Shown here: positions 16,462 through 25,319 of the stretch, piece after piece
Position numbering within the stretch: the stretch's first letter is position 1
How the letters are laid out: each line of letters opens with the position of its first letter
Source: Pseudomonadota bacterium
GTDB lineage: Bacteria > Pseudomonadota > Alphaproteobacteria > Rhizobiales > Xanthobacteraceae
DNA: 64,000 nucleotides
Direction of reading: 5' to 3'
Assembly (NCBI GenBank): GCA_023423415.1
Contig: JAFAFP010000151.1
Location: forward strand, 1-64,000
The notes under the pieces: generated by a model
Seen by the model: the letters and a program-made list of their open reading frames with translations, nothing else
Databases searched by the model: none
What the model was told of the DNA's origin: nothing
Translations under genes and position numbers: made by a program

Positions 16462-16754
16462 GCCAGTCCGGTCTCCGCACCCCGCAGGACCCATTTCGCG
16501 AAGAAGCCGCGATTGCGGAGCCTTTTGACGGAGTGCTGCAGTCTCTGACGTTCTCGAATACTTAGAACTCCCGCGTTGCTCTCGCAAATCTCTGACCCCA
16601 CGCGGGATTATTCTTGAATTCGGGGGACGGGGCTTGGAGAACAAGTTCGATCCAGACTGACTGGCCGGAGGAGCAGTGTACCGTCGCAGCATGGCTCCAT
16701 GGCGACAGCGCGTCAGCCAGTCGACCGGCCCGCCGTTGACGACGAGGCCGGCAT

Positions 16755-17224
16755 CCTCGACGAGAAGCTCTACCAACCCGTTCGGAGAAATCGAGCAACA
16801 GATCAAAGCAACGACCGGGGGCACGGATCCGGCGGCGCTAAGGGATGCCGCGATAGCAAGCGTGCGGGCTTTGGTGACGGGTGACCAAACCAAGGCAGCG
16901 CAAGCGCGGCAGCAAGCGACAGAAACGCTGGCGCGGACCCAAAATATTCCTGCAGATGAAGCCCGCAACCAAATCAACCGATATGAGCAACAGTATCGGC
17001 GAGCTGTAGATCAAGCCAAAGAGAAGGCTGCTGACGCGGCCGACGCAACCGCGAAGGCTGCGTCTCGTGGCGCATTCTCGGCCTTCCTGGCATCTCTTAC
17101 GCTGGCGATGTCAATAGCATCGTGGGGTCGGTTCATCGCCCTCCAGGGACGGGCGAGCGTGTTCGTATTCCTTCGCGCTGGTGGTCCATCGTGCCACGCC
17201 GGTGAACAATCGGGTTCTCTTTGA
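16755..17224 (+). pseudogene. C-terminal remnant of a membrane protein
   Basis: From about 16770 the frame reads as a soluble Gln/Ala-rich helical segment (PAALRDAAIASVRALVTGDQ, then IPADEARNQINRYEQQYRRA). An alanine-rich stretch and one hydrophobic helix follow (FLASLTLAMSIASWG). This arrangement matches the C-terminal halves of rhizobial membrane proteins often annotated PhnA-like or CAP-Gly, in which a coiled segment leads into a final transmembrane helix. The N-terminal helices are missing and the last part after ASWGRF looks frameshifted. I regard it as a fragment; expression as a small protein cannot be excluded. Confidence 0.5.
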
Positions 17225-17316
17225 CGCGCGTCGTCGACGGCCTTTGACGGTTGTCAATGATCCTCGGCGTGCATCGCGCTAGTAAAACTTCAATTTTGTC
17301 GACACAAGGCGATCCG

Positions 17317-18840
17317 ATGAACATCCACGCGCAAGCCCCTATTGCCAAGCAGCAGCCGTATTCGGGTTTCGACCGTTTGCCGATCGGGGGTGAATGGCGA
17401 CAGGGAAAGATGCGTGCTCTGAAGGACATCGATCCCTATACGGACGAGGTCCTGCTCGAAATCCCACAAGCCGATCGCAGCGATCTCGATGACGCATATG
17501 CTGCGGCCGCGCGCGCACAGACAGCCTGGGCGCAGGAGCCCGCAAGCGCGCGAGGAGAGGTCTTGCACGGAGCGGCGCACATTATGGAGATGCGTCGCGA
17601 TGAGATCGTCTCCTGGCTCATCCATGAGTCGGGCAGCACGCGTCTGAAGGCAAATCTGGAATGGGCCTCGTCGCACGCGATCATGTTGTGGGCGGCCTCG
17701 GCCGCAAGCCAGGTGAATGGGCGGCTTCTGCCGACGGACATTCGTGGCAAGGACAGCTCCGTCCTGCGCAAGCCGGTGGGCGTGGTGGGCGTGATCAGCC
17801 CATGGAACTGGCCGTTGCATTTGTCCGCCCGCTCGGTGGCTCCCGCTTTGGCGGTGGGAAACGCGGTGGTCATCAAACCCGCGAGCGACACGCCCGTCAC
17901 AGGCGGACTGCTGCTGGCGAAGATTTTCGAGGAGGCCGGCCTGCCGTCCGGCCTTCTCAACGTCACCGTCGGACCAGGCTCGGAAATTGGAGAGGCCTTC
18001 GTCACCCACCCGACGCCGCGCGTGATCTCGTTCACGGGGTCTACGCCGGTCGGCCGCAAGATCGGTGAACTCGCAGCAAAGGCGGCGATCATCAAGCGCG
18101 TCGACCTCGAGCTGGGCGGCAACGGCCCATTCGTGGTGCTCGACGACGCCGATCTTGATCAAGCCGTCGAGGCTGCGGCGTTCGGAAAATTCCTGCACCA
18201 GGGCCAGATCTGCATCGCCATCAACCGCATAATCCTCGACGAGCATGTGTATGACGCCTTTCTCGACCATTTTGTCGCGCGCGTCAAAGCCTTGAAGGTG
18301 GGAAATCCGGATGAGGCCGACACGGTCATCGGACCGATCATCAACGACTCGCAACTCAAACGGCTCGTGGAGCGAATCGACAATGCACGCCATTCCGGCG
18401 CGCGAGAACTGGTCCGCGGCGAACCGTCCGGACGAATATTGCCGCCGCACGTCTTCGGTGACGTGACGAACGATATGGAGCTCGCACGCGAGGAAATCTT
18501 CGGACCGATCGCGCCCATCATCCGCGCCCGAGGTGAGGATGATGCGCTCGCCATCGCGAATGGGACGCAATACGGTCTCGCGGGAGCGGTGTTCACGGCC
18601 GACCTAGCCCGCGGCGCCCGATTTGCGCAGCAAATGCAGGTCGGGATGGCGCACGTCAACGATCAATCGGTGATCGATCTGCCCACCTGTCCATTCGGAG
18701 GCGAGAAGAATTCGGGCATCGGCCGTTTCAACGGCGAATGGGCCATCGAAGCCTTCACGAGCGATCAATGGGCGACCATGCAGCACACGCCGCGACACTA
18801 TCCGTGGACGGCGCCCGAAGTGCAGGGTCCGTGGTCATGA
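17317..18840 (+). CDS. Aldehyde dehydrogenase (benzaldehyde/vanillin dehydrogenase-like)
   Basis: A 507-residue ALDH. Catalytic Cys299 is in HQGQICIAINRI and the base Glu265 in VDLELGGNGP. The cofactor region VGVISPWNWPLHLSARS and the C-terminal FGGEKNSGIGRFNG are intact. The QGQIC form and IA-NRI continuation are typical of aromatic-aldehyde dehydrogenases and of some plant-like stress ALDHs. Start ATG 17317 follows a weak AAGGCGATC site; an upstream in-frame ATG at 17251 would add 22 non-conserved residues. No operon partner is intact downstream, since the next gene is a remnant. A general aldehyde-detoxification role is likely. Confidence 0.9.
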   Translation: MNIHAQAPIAKQQPYSGFDRLPIGGEWRQGKMRALKDIDPYTDEVLLEIPQADRSDLDDAYAAAARAQTAWAQEPASARGEVLHGAAHIMEMRRDEIVSWLIHESGSTRLKANLEWASSHAIMLWAASAASQVNGRLLPTDIRGKDSSVLRKPVGVVGVISPWNWPLHLSARSVAPALAVGNAVVIKPASDTPVTGGLLLAKIFEEAGLPSGLLNVTVGPGSEIGEAFVTHPTPRVISFTGSTPVGRKIGELAAKAAIIKRVDLELGGNGPFVVLDDADLDQAVEAAAFGKFLHQGQICIAINRIILDEHVYDAFLDHFVARVKALKVGNPDEADTVIGPIINDSQLKRLVERIDNARHSGARELVRGEPSGRILPPHVFGDVTNDMELAREEIFGPIAPIIRARGEDDALAIANGTQYGLAGAVFTADLARGARFAQQMQVGMAHVNDQSVIDLPTCPFGGEKNSGIGRFNGEWAIEAFTSDQWATMQHTPRHYPWTAPEVQGPWS

Positions 18841-18892
18841 TCGAATAGCAGACCGAAACACACCGCACCGGCAGTCGCAGCAGGAGCATTCC

Positions 18893-19054
18893 ATGGCTGT
18901 ACTAACCGCGCTCCGAACCGTCACCCTTCCCCACGGTGAAATCATTCCCGCCCTGGGTCAGGGCACCTGGCAGATGGCCGAGGACCCGCGGCGAGCCCGA
19001 GCTTGGCGACCGCATCATGCGCGCGTTGATTTTGCGCCGCACCGCCCTGATTGA
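18893..19054 (+). pseudogene. Aldo/keto reductase N-terminal fragment
   Basis: ATG at 18893 with AGGAG 8 bases ahead opens 53 codons beginning RTVTLPHGEIIPALGQGTW and QMAEDPRR, the standard N-terminus of family aldo/keto reductases. Homology stops after PRRA near 18988 and the frame closes at 19054. The catalytic Tyr-Lys-His-Asp region is absent. The sequence beyond the breakpoint belongs to a different gene (next entry), so this is the 5' side of a deletion junction. Confidence 0.8.
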
Positions 19055-19121
19055 AGTGGGCGCCGGCGGACCCGCTGATCGCTCGAGCACATGGCGAAGC
19101 GTAGCTTTGCAATCGGATTAA
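18985..19121 (+). pseudogene. C-terminal fragment of a cNMP-domain thioredoxin reductase-like protein
   Basis: In another frame from the aldo/keto reductase fragment the sequence reads GEPELGDRIMRALILRRTAL and IEVGAGGP. This resembles the linker of proteins that join a cyclic-nucleotide-binding domain to a thioredoxin-reductase domain (pattern SELG-IIMRAFILRR--LI--G-G). The frame ends at 19121 before any flavin domain. Such proteins are commonly encoded next to a UBP zinc-finger protein, which is exactly what follows at 19149. That supports the call and suggests a deletion removed the tail of the aldo/keto reductase gene and most of this one. Confidence 0.6.
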
Positions 19122-19148
19122 CACCGAGACAAACGGAGAGCGGCGAAT

Positions 19149-19457
19149 ATGGCGATATTTTGCAAACATCTCTCGGCAATCCGTGACGTTATTCCGAGCG
19201 CCTTGGGGTGCGAAGAATGTCTGAAATTGGGCGATCCCTGGTTACATCTGCGGATCTGCCGCAGCTGTGGCCATGTCGGTTGTTGCGATCAGTCGCCAAA
19301 TCGACACGCTACAAAGCATTTTCACGCAACAAAACACCCGATCATCGAAGCCTTTGATCCACCGGAAGGGTGGGGCTGGTGTTATGTCGACGAAGTGATG
19401 TTCGATCTTTCGGGCCGACAGACACCGCATTTGGGGCCGATTCCACGATTCTACTGA
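19149..19457 (+). CDS. UBP-type zinc-finger domain protein
   Basis: A 102-residue protein made almost entirely of a zf-UBP domain. Candidate zinc ligands are C5, H7, C21, C24, C37, C40, C45, H53, H57 and H63 (CKH, CEEC, CRSCGHVGCC, then NRHATKHFHATKHP). In eukaryotes the domain binds ubiquitin C-termini; in bacteria, which lack ubiquitin, its ligand is unknown. It usually accompanies a thioredoxin-reductase-like gene, whose remnant lies immediately upstream. The domain itself is full length, so this gene may still be functional although its partner is lost. Confidence 0.9.
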   Translation: MAIFCKHLSAIRDVIPSALGCEECLKLGDPWLHLRICRSCGHVGCCDQSPNRHATKHFHATKHPIIEAFDPPEGWGWCYVDEVMFDLSGRQTPHLGPIPRFY

Positions 19458-22046
19458 GGCGCCGCGAGGCCATTGGACGCTGACGCGTCGGCCGCGAGCC
19501 GGGCCCTGAACCGCGACAGGTATGGCGCGGTGCGGCTTATGGACGATCCCGCGACCTCGGCAGGCGTGCCGAACGCCACCACATGACCGCCTTCGTCACC
19601 TGCACCAGGGCATATCCATGACCCAGTCGCTGCCGGCGGCAACGCGCATGTCGTGCTCCACCACGATGACGGTATTGCCGGATTCGACTAGCCCGTCGAG
19701 TTGCGCGACAAGCTTCTCGACGTCAGCCGGGTGCAGTCCCGTGGTGGGCTCGTCAAGGACGTAGAGCGTTTGGCCACGCTGCGTCCGCTGCAATTCGGTG
19801 GCAAGCTTGATCCGCTGGGCCTCGCCGCCGGAAAGCTCCGTCGCCGGCTGGCCAAGTCGCAGATAACCGAGGCCAACCTGCCGCAGCACATCGAGGGACC
19901 GGCGCAGGTGCGCCTCTTCGGCAAAGAATGCGAAGGCGGCATCGACCGTCATTCCCAGTACGTCGGCGATGTTCTTGTCGCGGTATTTTATTTCAAGGGT
20001 TTTGGCGTTGTAGCGAGCGCCATGACAGGTTGGACACGGTGCATACACACTGGGCAGGAACAGCAATTCGACGCAAACAAAGCCTTCGCCCTCGCAGGTC
20101 TCGCAGCGGCCTTTGGCGACATTGAAGGAAAAGCGTCCAGCGTCGTAGTGACGGGCGCGCGCCGACTTGGTGGCCGCGAAGATCTTGCGAACGTAATCGA
20201 ACAGCCCTGTATACGTCGCGAGGTTGGACCGTGGTGTGCGTCCGATCGGCTTTTGGTCGACGACCACCAATCGCTTGATATCCTCCATTCCGCTCACGAT
20301 CCGGCCGCCGAGTGTGGTCACGACGGTCCGCTCGAGTTCGTCGCCTTCATCGTCGATCGAGGGCAGGTGATGGCCGAGCTTTTTTGCAATCAATTCCACC
20401 AGGACCTGGCTCACCAGGCTCGACTTGCCCGAGCCGGAAACGCCAGTCACGGTGGTGAATACTCCCAACGGAAAAACGACATCGAGTTCATGGATGTTGT
20501 TGCGAGTGACGCCGCGCAACCGCAACCAGCCCTTGGGCGAGCGCGGTGTTCGGTTTGACACAATGTAGTCGCCGAACAGGTAACGGCGGGTTTGCGATTG
20601 CTCTACCTGCTTGAACTCTTCCAGCGGACCGCTGTAGAGCACATGGCCACCGAGTTCGCCGGCACCTGGCCCGACGTCGACAACCCAATCCGCATGCCGG
20701 ATCACATCGATTTCGTGTTCGACCACGAACAGCGAATTGCCGGAGGCTTTCAGTCGGTCGAGCGCCGTCAACAGCGCCTCGGTGTCCGCAGGATGAAGTC
20801 CGGCGGAGGGCTCGTCGAGCACATAGACGACGCCGAACAGATTGGAACGCACTTGGGTTGCCAGTCGCAGGCGCTGCAGTTCGCCCGGAGAAAGCGTCGG
20901 GGTACTCCGCTCCAGCGAAAGATAGCCAAGCCCGAGGTCAAGCAGAACCGTGAGGCGGCCGACGAGGTCCTCGGCGATCCGCTGCACCACCAACGCCTTC
21001 TCCGGATGCTGCGCCTTAAGGTTGGTCAGGGTAGGGGCGGTGGCCTCCGCATAGGGACGCAAGAGGTCAGCGAGCCTGGCCAGCGGAATCCTGGAGATAT
21101 CGGCAATATCGAAGCCGGCGAACTTGACCGACAGCGATTCGCGGCGAAGCCGCTTGCCATGACAGAGCGGGCATTCGGTACTGACCATGTAGCGCGATAC
21201 CCGCTTCTTGATCGACGCGCTTTCAGTGGTGGCAAAGGTGTTGAGCACATATCGTCTGGCGCTGGAGAAATTGCCGCGGTAACTCGGCTCCTCCTTACGG
21301 CTGATCGCCCTTCGCGCCTCGTCCGCGTCATACCCGATGTAAACCGGGACCACCGGCTGCTCGTCGGTATACAGGATCCAGTCGCGGGCTTTTTTCGGCA
21401 ATTCGCGCCACGGACGATCGACGTCGTAGCCGAGCGTAATCAACATGTCGCGCAGGTTGCCGCCATGCCAGGCGGGCGGCCAGGCTGCAATCGCGCGCTC
21501 GCGAATACTTTTGGAATCATCCGGCACCATCGAGCGTTCGGTCACCTCGTAGATCCGACCGAGCCCATGGCATCGGGGACAGGCTCCCGCCGGCGTATTG
21601 GGCGAAAATGCCTCGGCATCGAGATGCGCCTGGTGCCGCGGATAATCGCCGGCGCGCGAGTACAGCATTCGAAGCAGGTTGGACAGCGTCGTTACGCTGC
21701 CGACGGAAGAGCGCGTGGTGGGCGACCCGCGCTGCTGCTGCAAGGCCACGGCCGGAGGCAGGCCATCGATTTCGTCAACCTCGGGAACGGCCATCTGATG
21801 AAACAAACGCCGCGCATAGGGCGAGACGGATTCGAGATACCGCCGCTGCGCCTCCGCGTAGAGCGTGCCGAACGCCAGCGACGATTTGCCCGAACCGGAC
21901 ACGCCGGTAAACACCACCAGAGCATCGCGGGGAATGGCGAGATCGATGCTCTTCAAATTGTGCTCGCGTGCTCCACGCACGCGGACGAAGCCCCGCCCAG
22001 TCTCTTCCGAGGCTTTTCGAGAACGAGGCTTGTTGGTTTCTAGCAT
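19451..22046 (-). CDS. UvrA paralogue (excinuclease ABC subunit A-like), C-terminal frameshift
   Basis: An ABC-type ATPase of the UvrA family, about 816 residues in the main frame. Residues 48-56 carry the first Walker A (TGVSGSGKS), followed by the LSPGELQRLRLATQ signature, and the second Walker A is TGVSGSGKSSLVSQVL. CxxC zinc motifs are at CPRCHGLG, CPLCHGK, CETCEGEG and CPTCHG. The second signature is LSGGEAQRIKLA, then VLDEPTTGLHPADV. It is shorter than the 940-residue housekeeping UvrA and is probably a stress or resistance paralogue. Near 19606 the frame shifts: GDWVMDM is followed in-frame by PWCR-stop (19596). The expected tail (PGAGDEGGHVVAFGTPAEVA to stop 19451) lies in another frame, about two bases lost. 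The last 50 residues are therefore missing; activity may be impaired. Confidence 0.88.
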
Positions 22047-22256
22047 TTACACGAGCCGGCCGGGGGAAGGAGAAACGCGTGGCAGTCGGGCGGAGTTCCG
22101 AGGACATGATGGCCATTAACTCCGCGCGACAACGGCCTCGCCGTCGGATGTGCCCTGCAGCGCCGATCAGTCAGGCATCGCTCGCGCCGGGATTCCGGGG
22201 CTATCCGAAGGCTTCATCGATTCGAAGTCTTGGGGGCCCGCGGCGGCCGGGTCCCG

Positions 22257-23522
22257 CTATCGATGGTGTGCTGCGGCGTGAACTTTCGCGCGCTCGCCAG
22301 CTTTACCGGTCGACATCAGCTTGGTCATGTTGTGCGGATCGATCACGAATTTATTGGGAGATCCGTCATGGAAGATTTTATATGCCTCGACTGCCCGCTC
22401 CAGCGGGATCACCTCGGTGTTTAGAAGCGGCGTGAGGTAAGGCATCCGGTCCCACAGGATGGCCATCATCAGATCGCGGTTGTAATGCATGACGGGACAT
22501 TGACCGGCTGTGAATGTCGGCGATTTTACCCAGGCTGCGGGAAAGCCCAGGGCCATCAAGCCCTTTTTGTTGAGTTCTGTGGGAGCACCGGGATCCAGGT
22601 TAGTGTAGACGCCCGGGATGCCCATGGCCCCGGCAGGCTTGGTCACTTCCATCAACGTGTTGATGACGGCTTCCTCCACGTTCTTGGAGCTGCCCTCCGG
22701 CCCATAGCCGTGACACTCGAGGCCGACACAATCCACGGACGCGTCGACCCAACGAGAGCCCGTGCCGAGAAGTTTTTCAATCTGATCGGCGACAGGGGTG
22801 GTGCTTGACGGATCTACGACCTCGTAGCCGGCTTTTTTCACCAGATCGCACCTGGCCTTGTTGTGATCGCCGACGATGATGCAAGACGCTCCAAGAAGCT
22901 GCGCGCTCGCGGCGGCGCAGCGACCGACCGGCCCGGCGCCGGCAATGTACACGGTGGAACCCGTTCCAACCCGCGCCTCGACACAGCCATGATACCCGGT
23001 GGGCAGAATATCGGAGAGCAGGGTAAGGTCCCTGATCTTTTCCATTGCCTGTTCCTTGTCGGGGAATTTCAGCAACTGGAAGTCCGCCCACGGCACCAGC
23101 ATATATTCGGCTTGGCCGCCCTGCCAGCCGCCAAGATTGAAGCCGTAAGCGCCGCAAAATCCGAGTTCCTCATTAGCGTTGAGGCATACTTCCGTGTGGC
23201 GTTCCTTGCAGTTTCGGCATGTGCCGCAAGCCACGTTGAAGGGCACGGAGCAGACATCGCCGACCTTAATGCGCTCGACATGCGAGCCTACCTCAACCAC
23301 CTCGCCGGTGTTCTCATGACCCATCTGCATTCCCTTCGGGGCCGCGAAGCGGCCGTTATAGATATGCAGGTCGCTGCCGCAGATGTTTGTCGTAACGAGC
23401 TTGAGGATGACCGCGTGCTCGATCTTCCTGCCCTTCGGGTCCTGAAGCTTCGGGTATCCTTTGTCCTGGACTTCCATCTTGTGTGGTCCCAAGAATGTGA
23501 CGGCGCGATTGCCTGCTGCCAT
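22257..23522 (-). CDS. fdhA: Glutathione-independent formaldehyde dehydrogenase (zinc alcohol dehydrogenase family)
   Basis: A 421-residue zinc-dependent MDR enzyme that oxidises formaldehyde with tightly bound NAD+, independently of glutathione. Catalytic zinc ligands are in NICGSDLHIY (Cys) and MGHENTGEV (His-Glu). The structural zinc loop is CGTCRNCKERHTEVC. The cofactor motif is GAGPVGRCAAASAQLLGA, and the long insertions LECHGYGPEGSSKN and GVYTNLDPGAP are specific to this subfamily. ATG 23520-23522 has GAGGAG seven bases ahead and is the family start; an open frame continuing to 23720 is not conserved. It stands among other reactive-carbonyl defence genes (23790-26531). Confidence 0.92.
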   Translation of the reverse strand: MAAGNRAVTFLGPHKMEVQDKGYPKLQDPKGRKIEHAVILKLVTTNICGSDLHIYNGRFAAPKGMQMGHENTGEVVEVGSHVERIKVGDVCSVPFNVACGTCRNCKERHTEVCLNANEELGFCGAYGFNLGGWQGGQAEYMLVPWADFQLLKFPDKEQAMEKIRDLTLLSDILPTGYHGCVEARVGTGSTVYIAGAGPVGRCAAASAQLLGASCIIVGDHNKARCDLVKKAGYEVVDPSSTTPVADQIEKLLGTGSRWVDASVDCVGLECHGYGPEGSSKNVEEAVINTLMEVTKPAGAMGIPGVYTNLDPGAPTELNKKGLMALGFPAAWVKSPTFTAGQCPVMHYNRDLMMAILWDRMPYLTPLLNTEVIPLERAVEAYKIFHDGSPNKFVIDPHNMTKLMSTGKAGERAKVHAAAHHR

Positions 23523-23789
23523 AGGTAATCTCCTCAAGGTGGTGGGTTTGGGCGCTGAAACATTCATCAATGCCATGCGGCGATGGAGAATAGGCGGAGA
23601 AGGCATCGGCAAACCTTGATAGCCATCAGTATTGGTGCGACGTCTGAAGCTGATTGACTGTTGAGAGTTGCGCATAGCAGCGGGCGTTGGAGGCGAGCGC
23701 CGCCAATCTAAAGAAATCAAAGAGCCGGGCCTTGAGTCGTTGGTGGCGTTTTGCCTCCGCGCAGTGCCCTGACGACGCCGGTTTGACCG

Positions 23790-24671
23790 TCAAATCATTG
23801 GCAGCCCGCGGCGACGCGGACCACGCGGGAAGGCCGCATCGATCCGCGCGATCTCGGCCTGCGACAACTGTATATCGGACGCACCGGCATTCTCTTCGAC
23901 ATGTTCGACGCTGGACGCTTTGGGGATCGCGAAGACCGACGGCCGCCGCGTCAGAAATGCAAGCGCGATCTGGCGCGGGGTCGCATCATGCGCCTGCGCG
24001 ATATCCGCGAGCAGGCGGCCGCCCGGCGTGTGATTGCTTGGAAAATCGCCATGCCCGAATGGACTATACGCGGTGACGGCGAGACGGTCCTGCTCGCACC
24101 AGGGTAACACGGCATGTTCGATCGCGCGTTCCTGCAAATGATAGAGCACCTGATCGCAGACAATGCTCGATTCGCCGGCAATCTCCCGTGCCTCTTCAAG
24201 ATCCGGAACGTCGAAGTTGCTCACGCCATAGGAAAGTATTTTGCCCTCCTCACGGAGCGCCTCGAAAGCCGCGAACGTGTCCTCCAGCGGATACGGTCCG
24301 CGCCAGTGCAGCAGGTAGCAATCCAGCCAGTCTGTCTTGAGGTGGGTGAGCGATCTCTCGCAAGCGATCTTCGTCCCCAGTCGGGAAGCATTATGTGGCA
24401 GCACTTTGGAGACCAGGAATACCTCATCGCGCCGGCCCGCGATGGCGTTGCCGACCAGTTCCTCGGTGGCGCCGTCGCCATACATTTCCGCGGTGTCGAT
24501 GTGATTCATTCCGAGATCAATGCCTCGTCGCAAGGCGGCGATCGCGGAGGCCGGGTTGCCTTCCTCGATGTACCAGGTCCCCTGGCCGATGATGCTGACC
24601 TCGCGCTGCAGCGGACCGAACCGCCGCTTTTGGACGCTGGTCCGCGCACTGCGCCTAGCATTAGGCAGCAT
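23790..24671 (-). CDS. Aldo/keto reductase
   Basis: A 293-residue aldo/keto reductase of the YtbE/plant-type group, reducing reactive aldehydes and ketones with NADPH. The catalytic tetrad is visible: Asp and Tyr in HIDTAEMYGDG, Lys in FLVSKVLP, His in CYLLHWRGP. C-terminal cofactor residues AIPKASSVEHVEEN are intact. ATG 24669-24671 overlaps the stop of the PfpI gene by 11 bases; the upstream in-frame extension lies inside that gene and is not conserved. It is an intact relative of the fragment at 18893. Confidence 0.92.
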   Translation of the reverse strand: MLPNARRSARTSVQKRRFGPLQREVSIIGQGTWYIEEGNPASAIAALRRGIDLGMNHIDTAEMYGDGATEELVGNAIAGRRDEVFLVSKVLPHNASRLGTKIACERSLTHLKTDWLDCYLLHWRGPYPLEDTFAAFEALREEGKILSYGVSNFDVPDLEEAREIAGESSIVCDQVLYHLQERAIEHAVLPWCEQDRLAVTAYSPFGHGDFPSNHTPGGRLLADIAQAHDATPRQIALAFLTRRPSVFAIPKASSVEHVEENAGASDIQLSQAEIARIDAAFPRGPRRRGLPMI

Positions 24672-25227
24672 GACGTCGCCCACGTGCGCCGCTGAACAGC
24701 TTGATCGTTTCCTGGTTGAATGCCGGGATATCATCGGGACTGCGGCTCGTAACCAAGCCTTTGTCCACCAACGCTTCCTGGTCCACCCAGTCCGCACCGG
24801 CATTCTTGAGGTCGGTTTTGAGCGAGGGCCATGAGGTCATGCGTCGGCCGCGCGCCGCGCCGGTCTCGATCACGGTCCAGGGACCATGGCAGATCGCTGC
24901 AACCGGCTTTCCGGCATCGAAGAACGCCTTCGCGAAGGCAACCGCATTGGGCTGAATGCGAAGCGAGGCCGGGTTGATAACGCCGCCCGGCAGCAGCAGC
25001 GCGTCGAAATCTTCCGGCTTGGCCTGATCGAGATCCACATCGACCGGCAACTCTATGCTCCAGTCCGTGAAATTCCACGCCCGTACGCGTTGATGTTTGG
25101 GCGATACGATCTTGGTCGTGGCTCCCGCTTCGTCCAGAGCTTTGCGTGGCTCGGTGAGTTCGACCTGCTCGAAGCCGTCGGTGACCAGGATGGCCACATT
25201 GAGGCCTTTAAGGGTGTCGTTTGCCAT
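24661..25227 (-). CDS. PfpI/DJ-1-family protein (YhbO-like protease/deglycase)
   Basis: A 188-residue class I glutamine-amidotransferase-like protein. The nucleophile elbow AICHGPW gives Cys113-His114, and Glu20 (DGFEQVEL) supplies the supporting acid. Length and the LLLPGGVINPASLR motif match YhbO/PfpI. Members protect against carbonyl and glycation stress (deglycase or protease activity is debated). It overlaps the downstream aldo/keto reductase by 11 bases and follows the Old Yellow Enzyme gene by about 90 bases, forming a reactive-electrophile defence operon. Confidence 0.92.
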   Translation of the reverse strand: MANDTLKGLNVAILVTDGFEQVELTEPRKALDEAGATTKIVSPKHQRVRAWNFTDWSIELPVDVDLDQAKPEDFDALLLPGGVINPASLRIQPNAVAFAKAFFDAGKPVAAICHGPWTVIETGAARGRRMTSWPSLKTDLKNAGADWVDQEALVDKGLVTSRSPDDIPAFNQETIKLFSGARGRRHAA

Positions 25228-25319
25228 GATCTAGCTCCTTTCCAATCCTGGTGTAGTGAACGCCGGTTTTGCGGATGCAGTGGCGCAAGCTCCCGCTCTC
25301 GAGAGCAAGCTGTCGCGGC

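Noticed and set aside
15500..16480. 326-codon minus-strand open frame
   Set aside because: It runs across the MinC remnant, the repeat copy and tandem repeat; it is a chance frame over unrelated decayed pieces.
17290..18570. 426-codon minus-strand open frame opposite the aldehyde dehydrogenase
   Set aside because: Antisense shadow of a gene with intact catalytic Cys and Glu on the plus strand.
20592..22043. 483-codon plus-strand open frame opposite the UvrA paralogue
   Set aside because: Antisense shadow of a high-GC gene; the minus strand carries all UvrA motifs.
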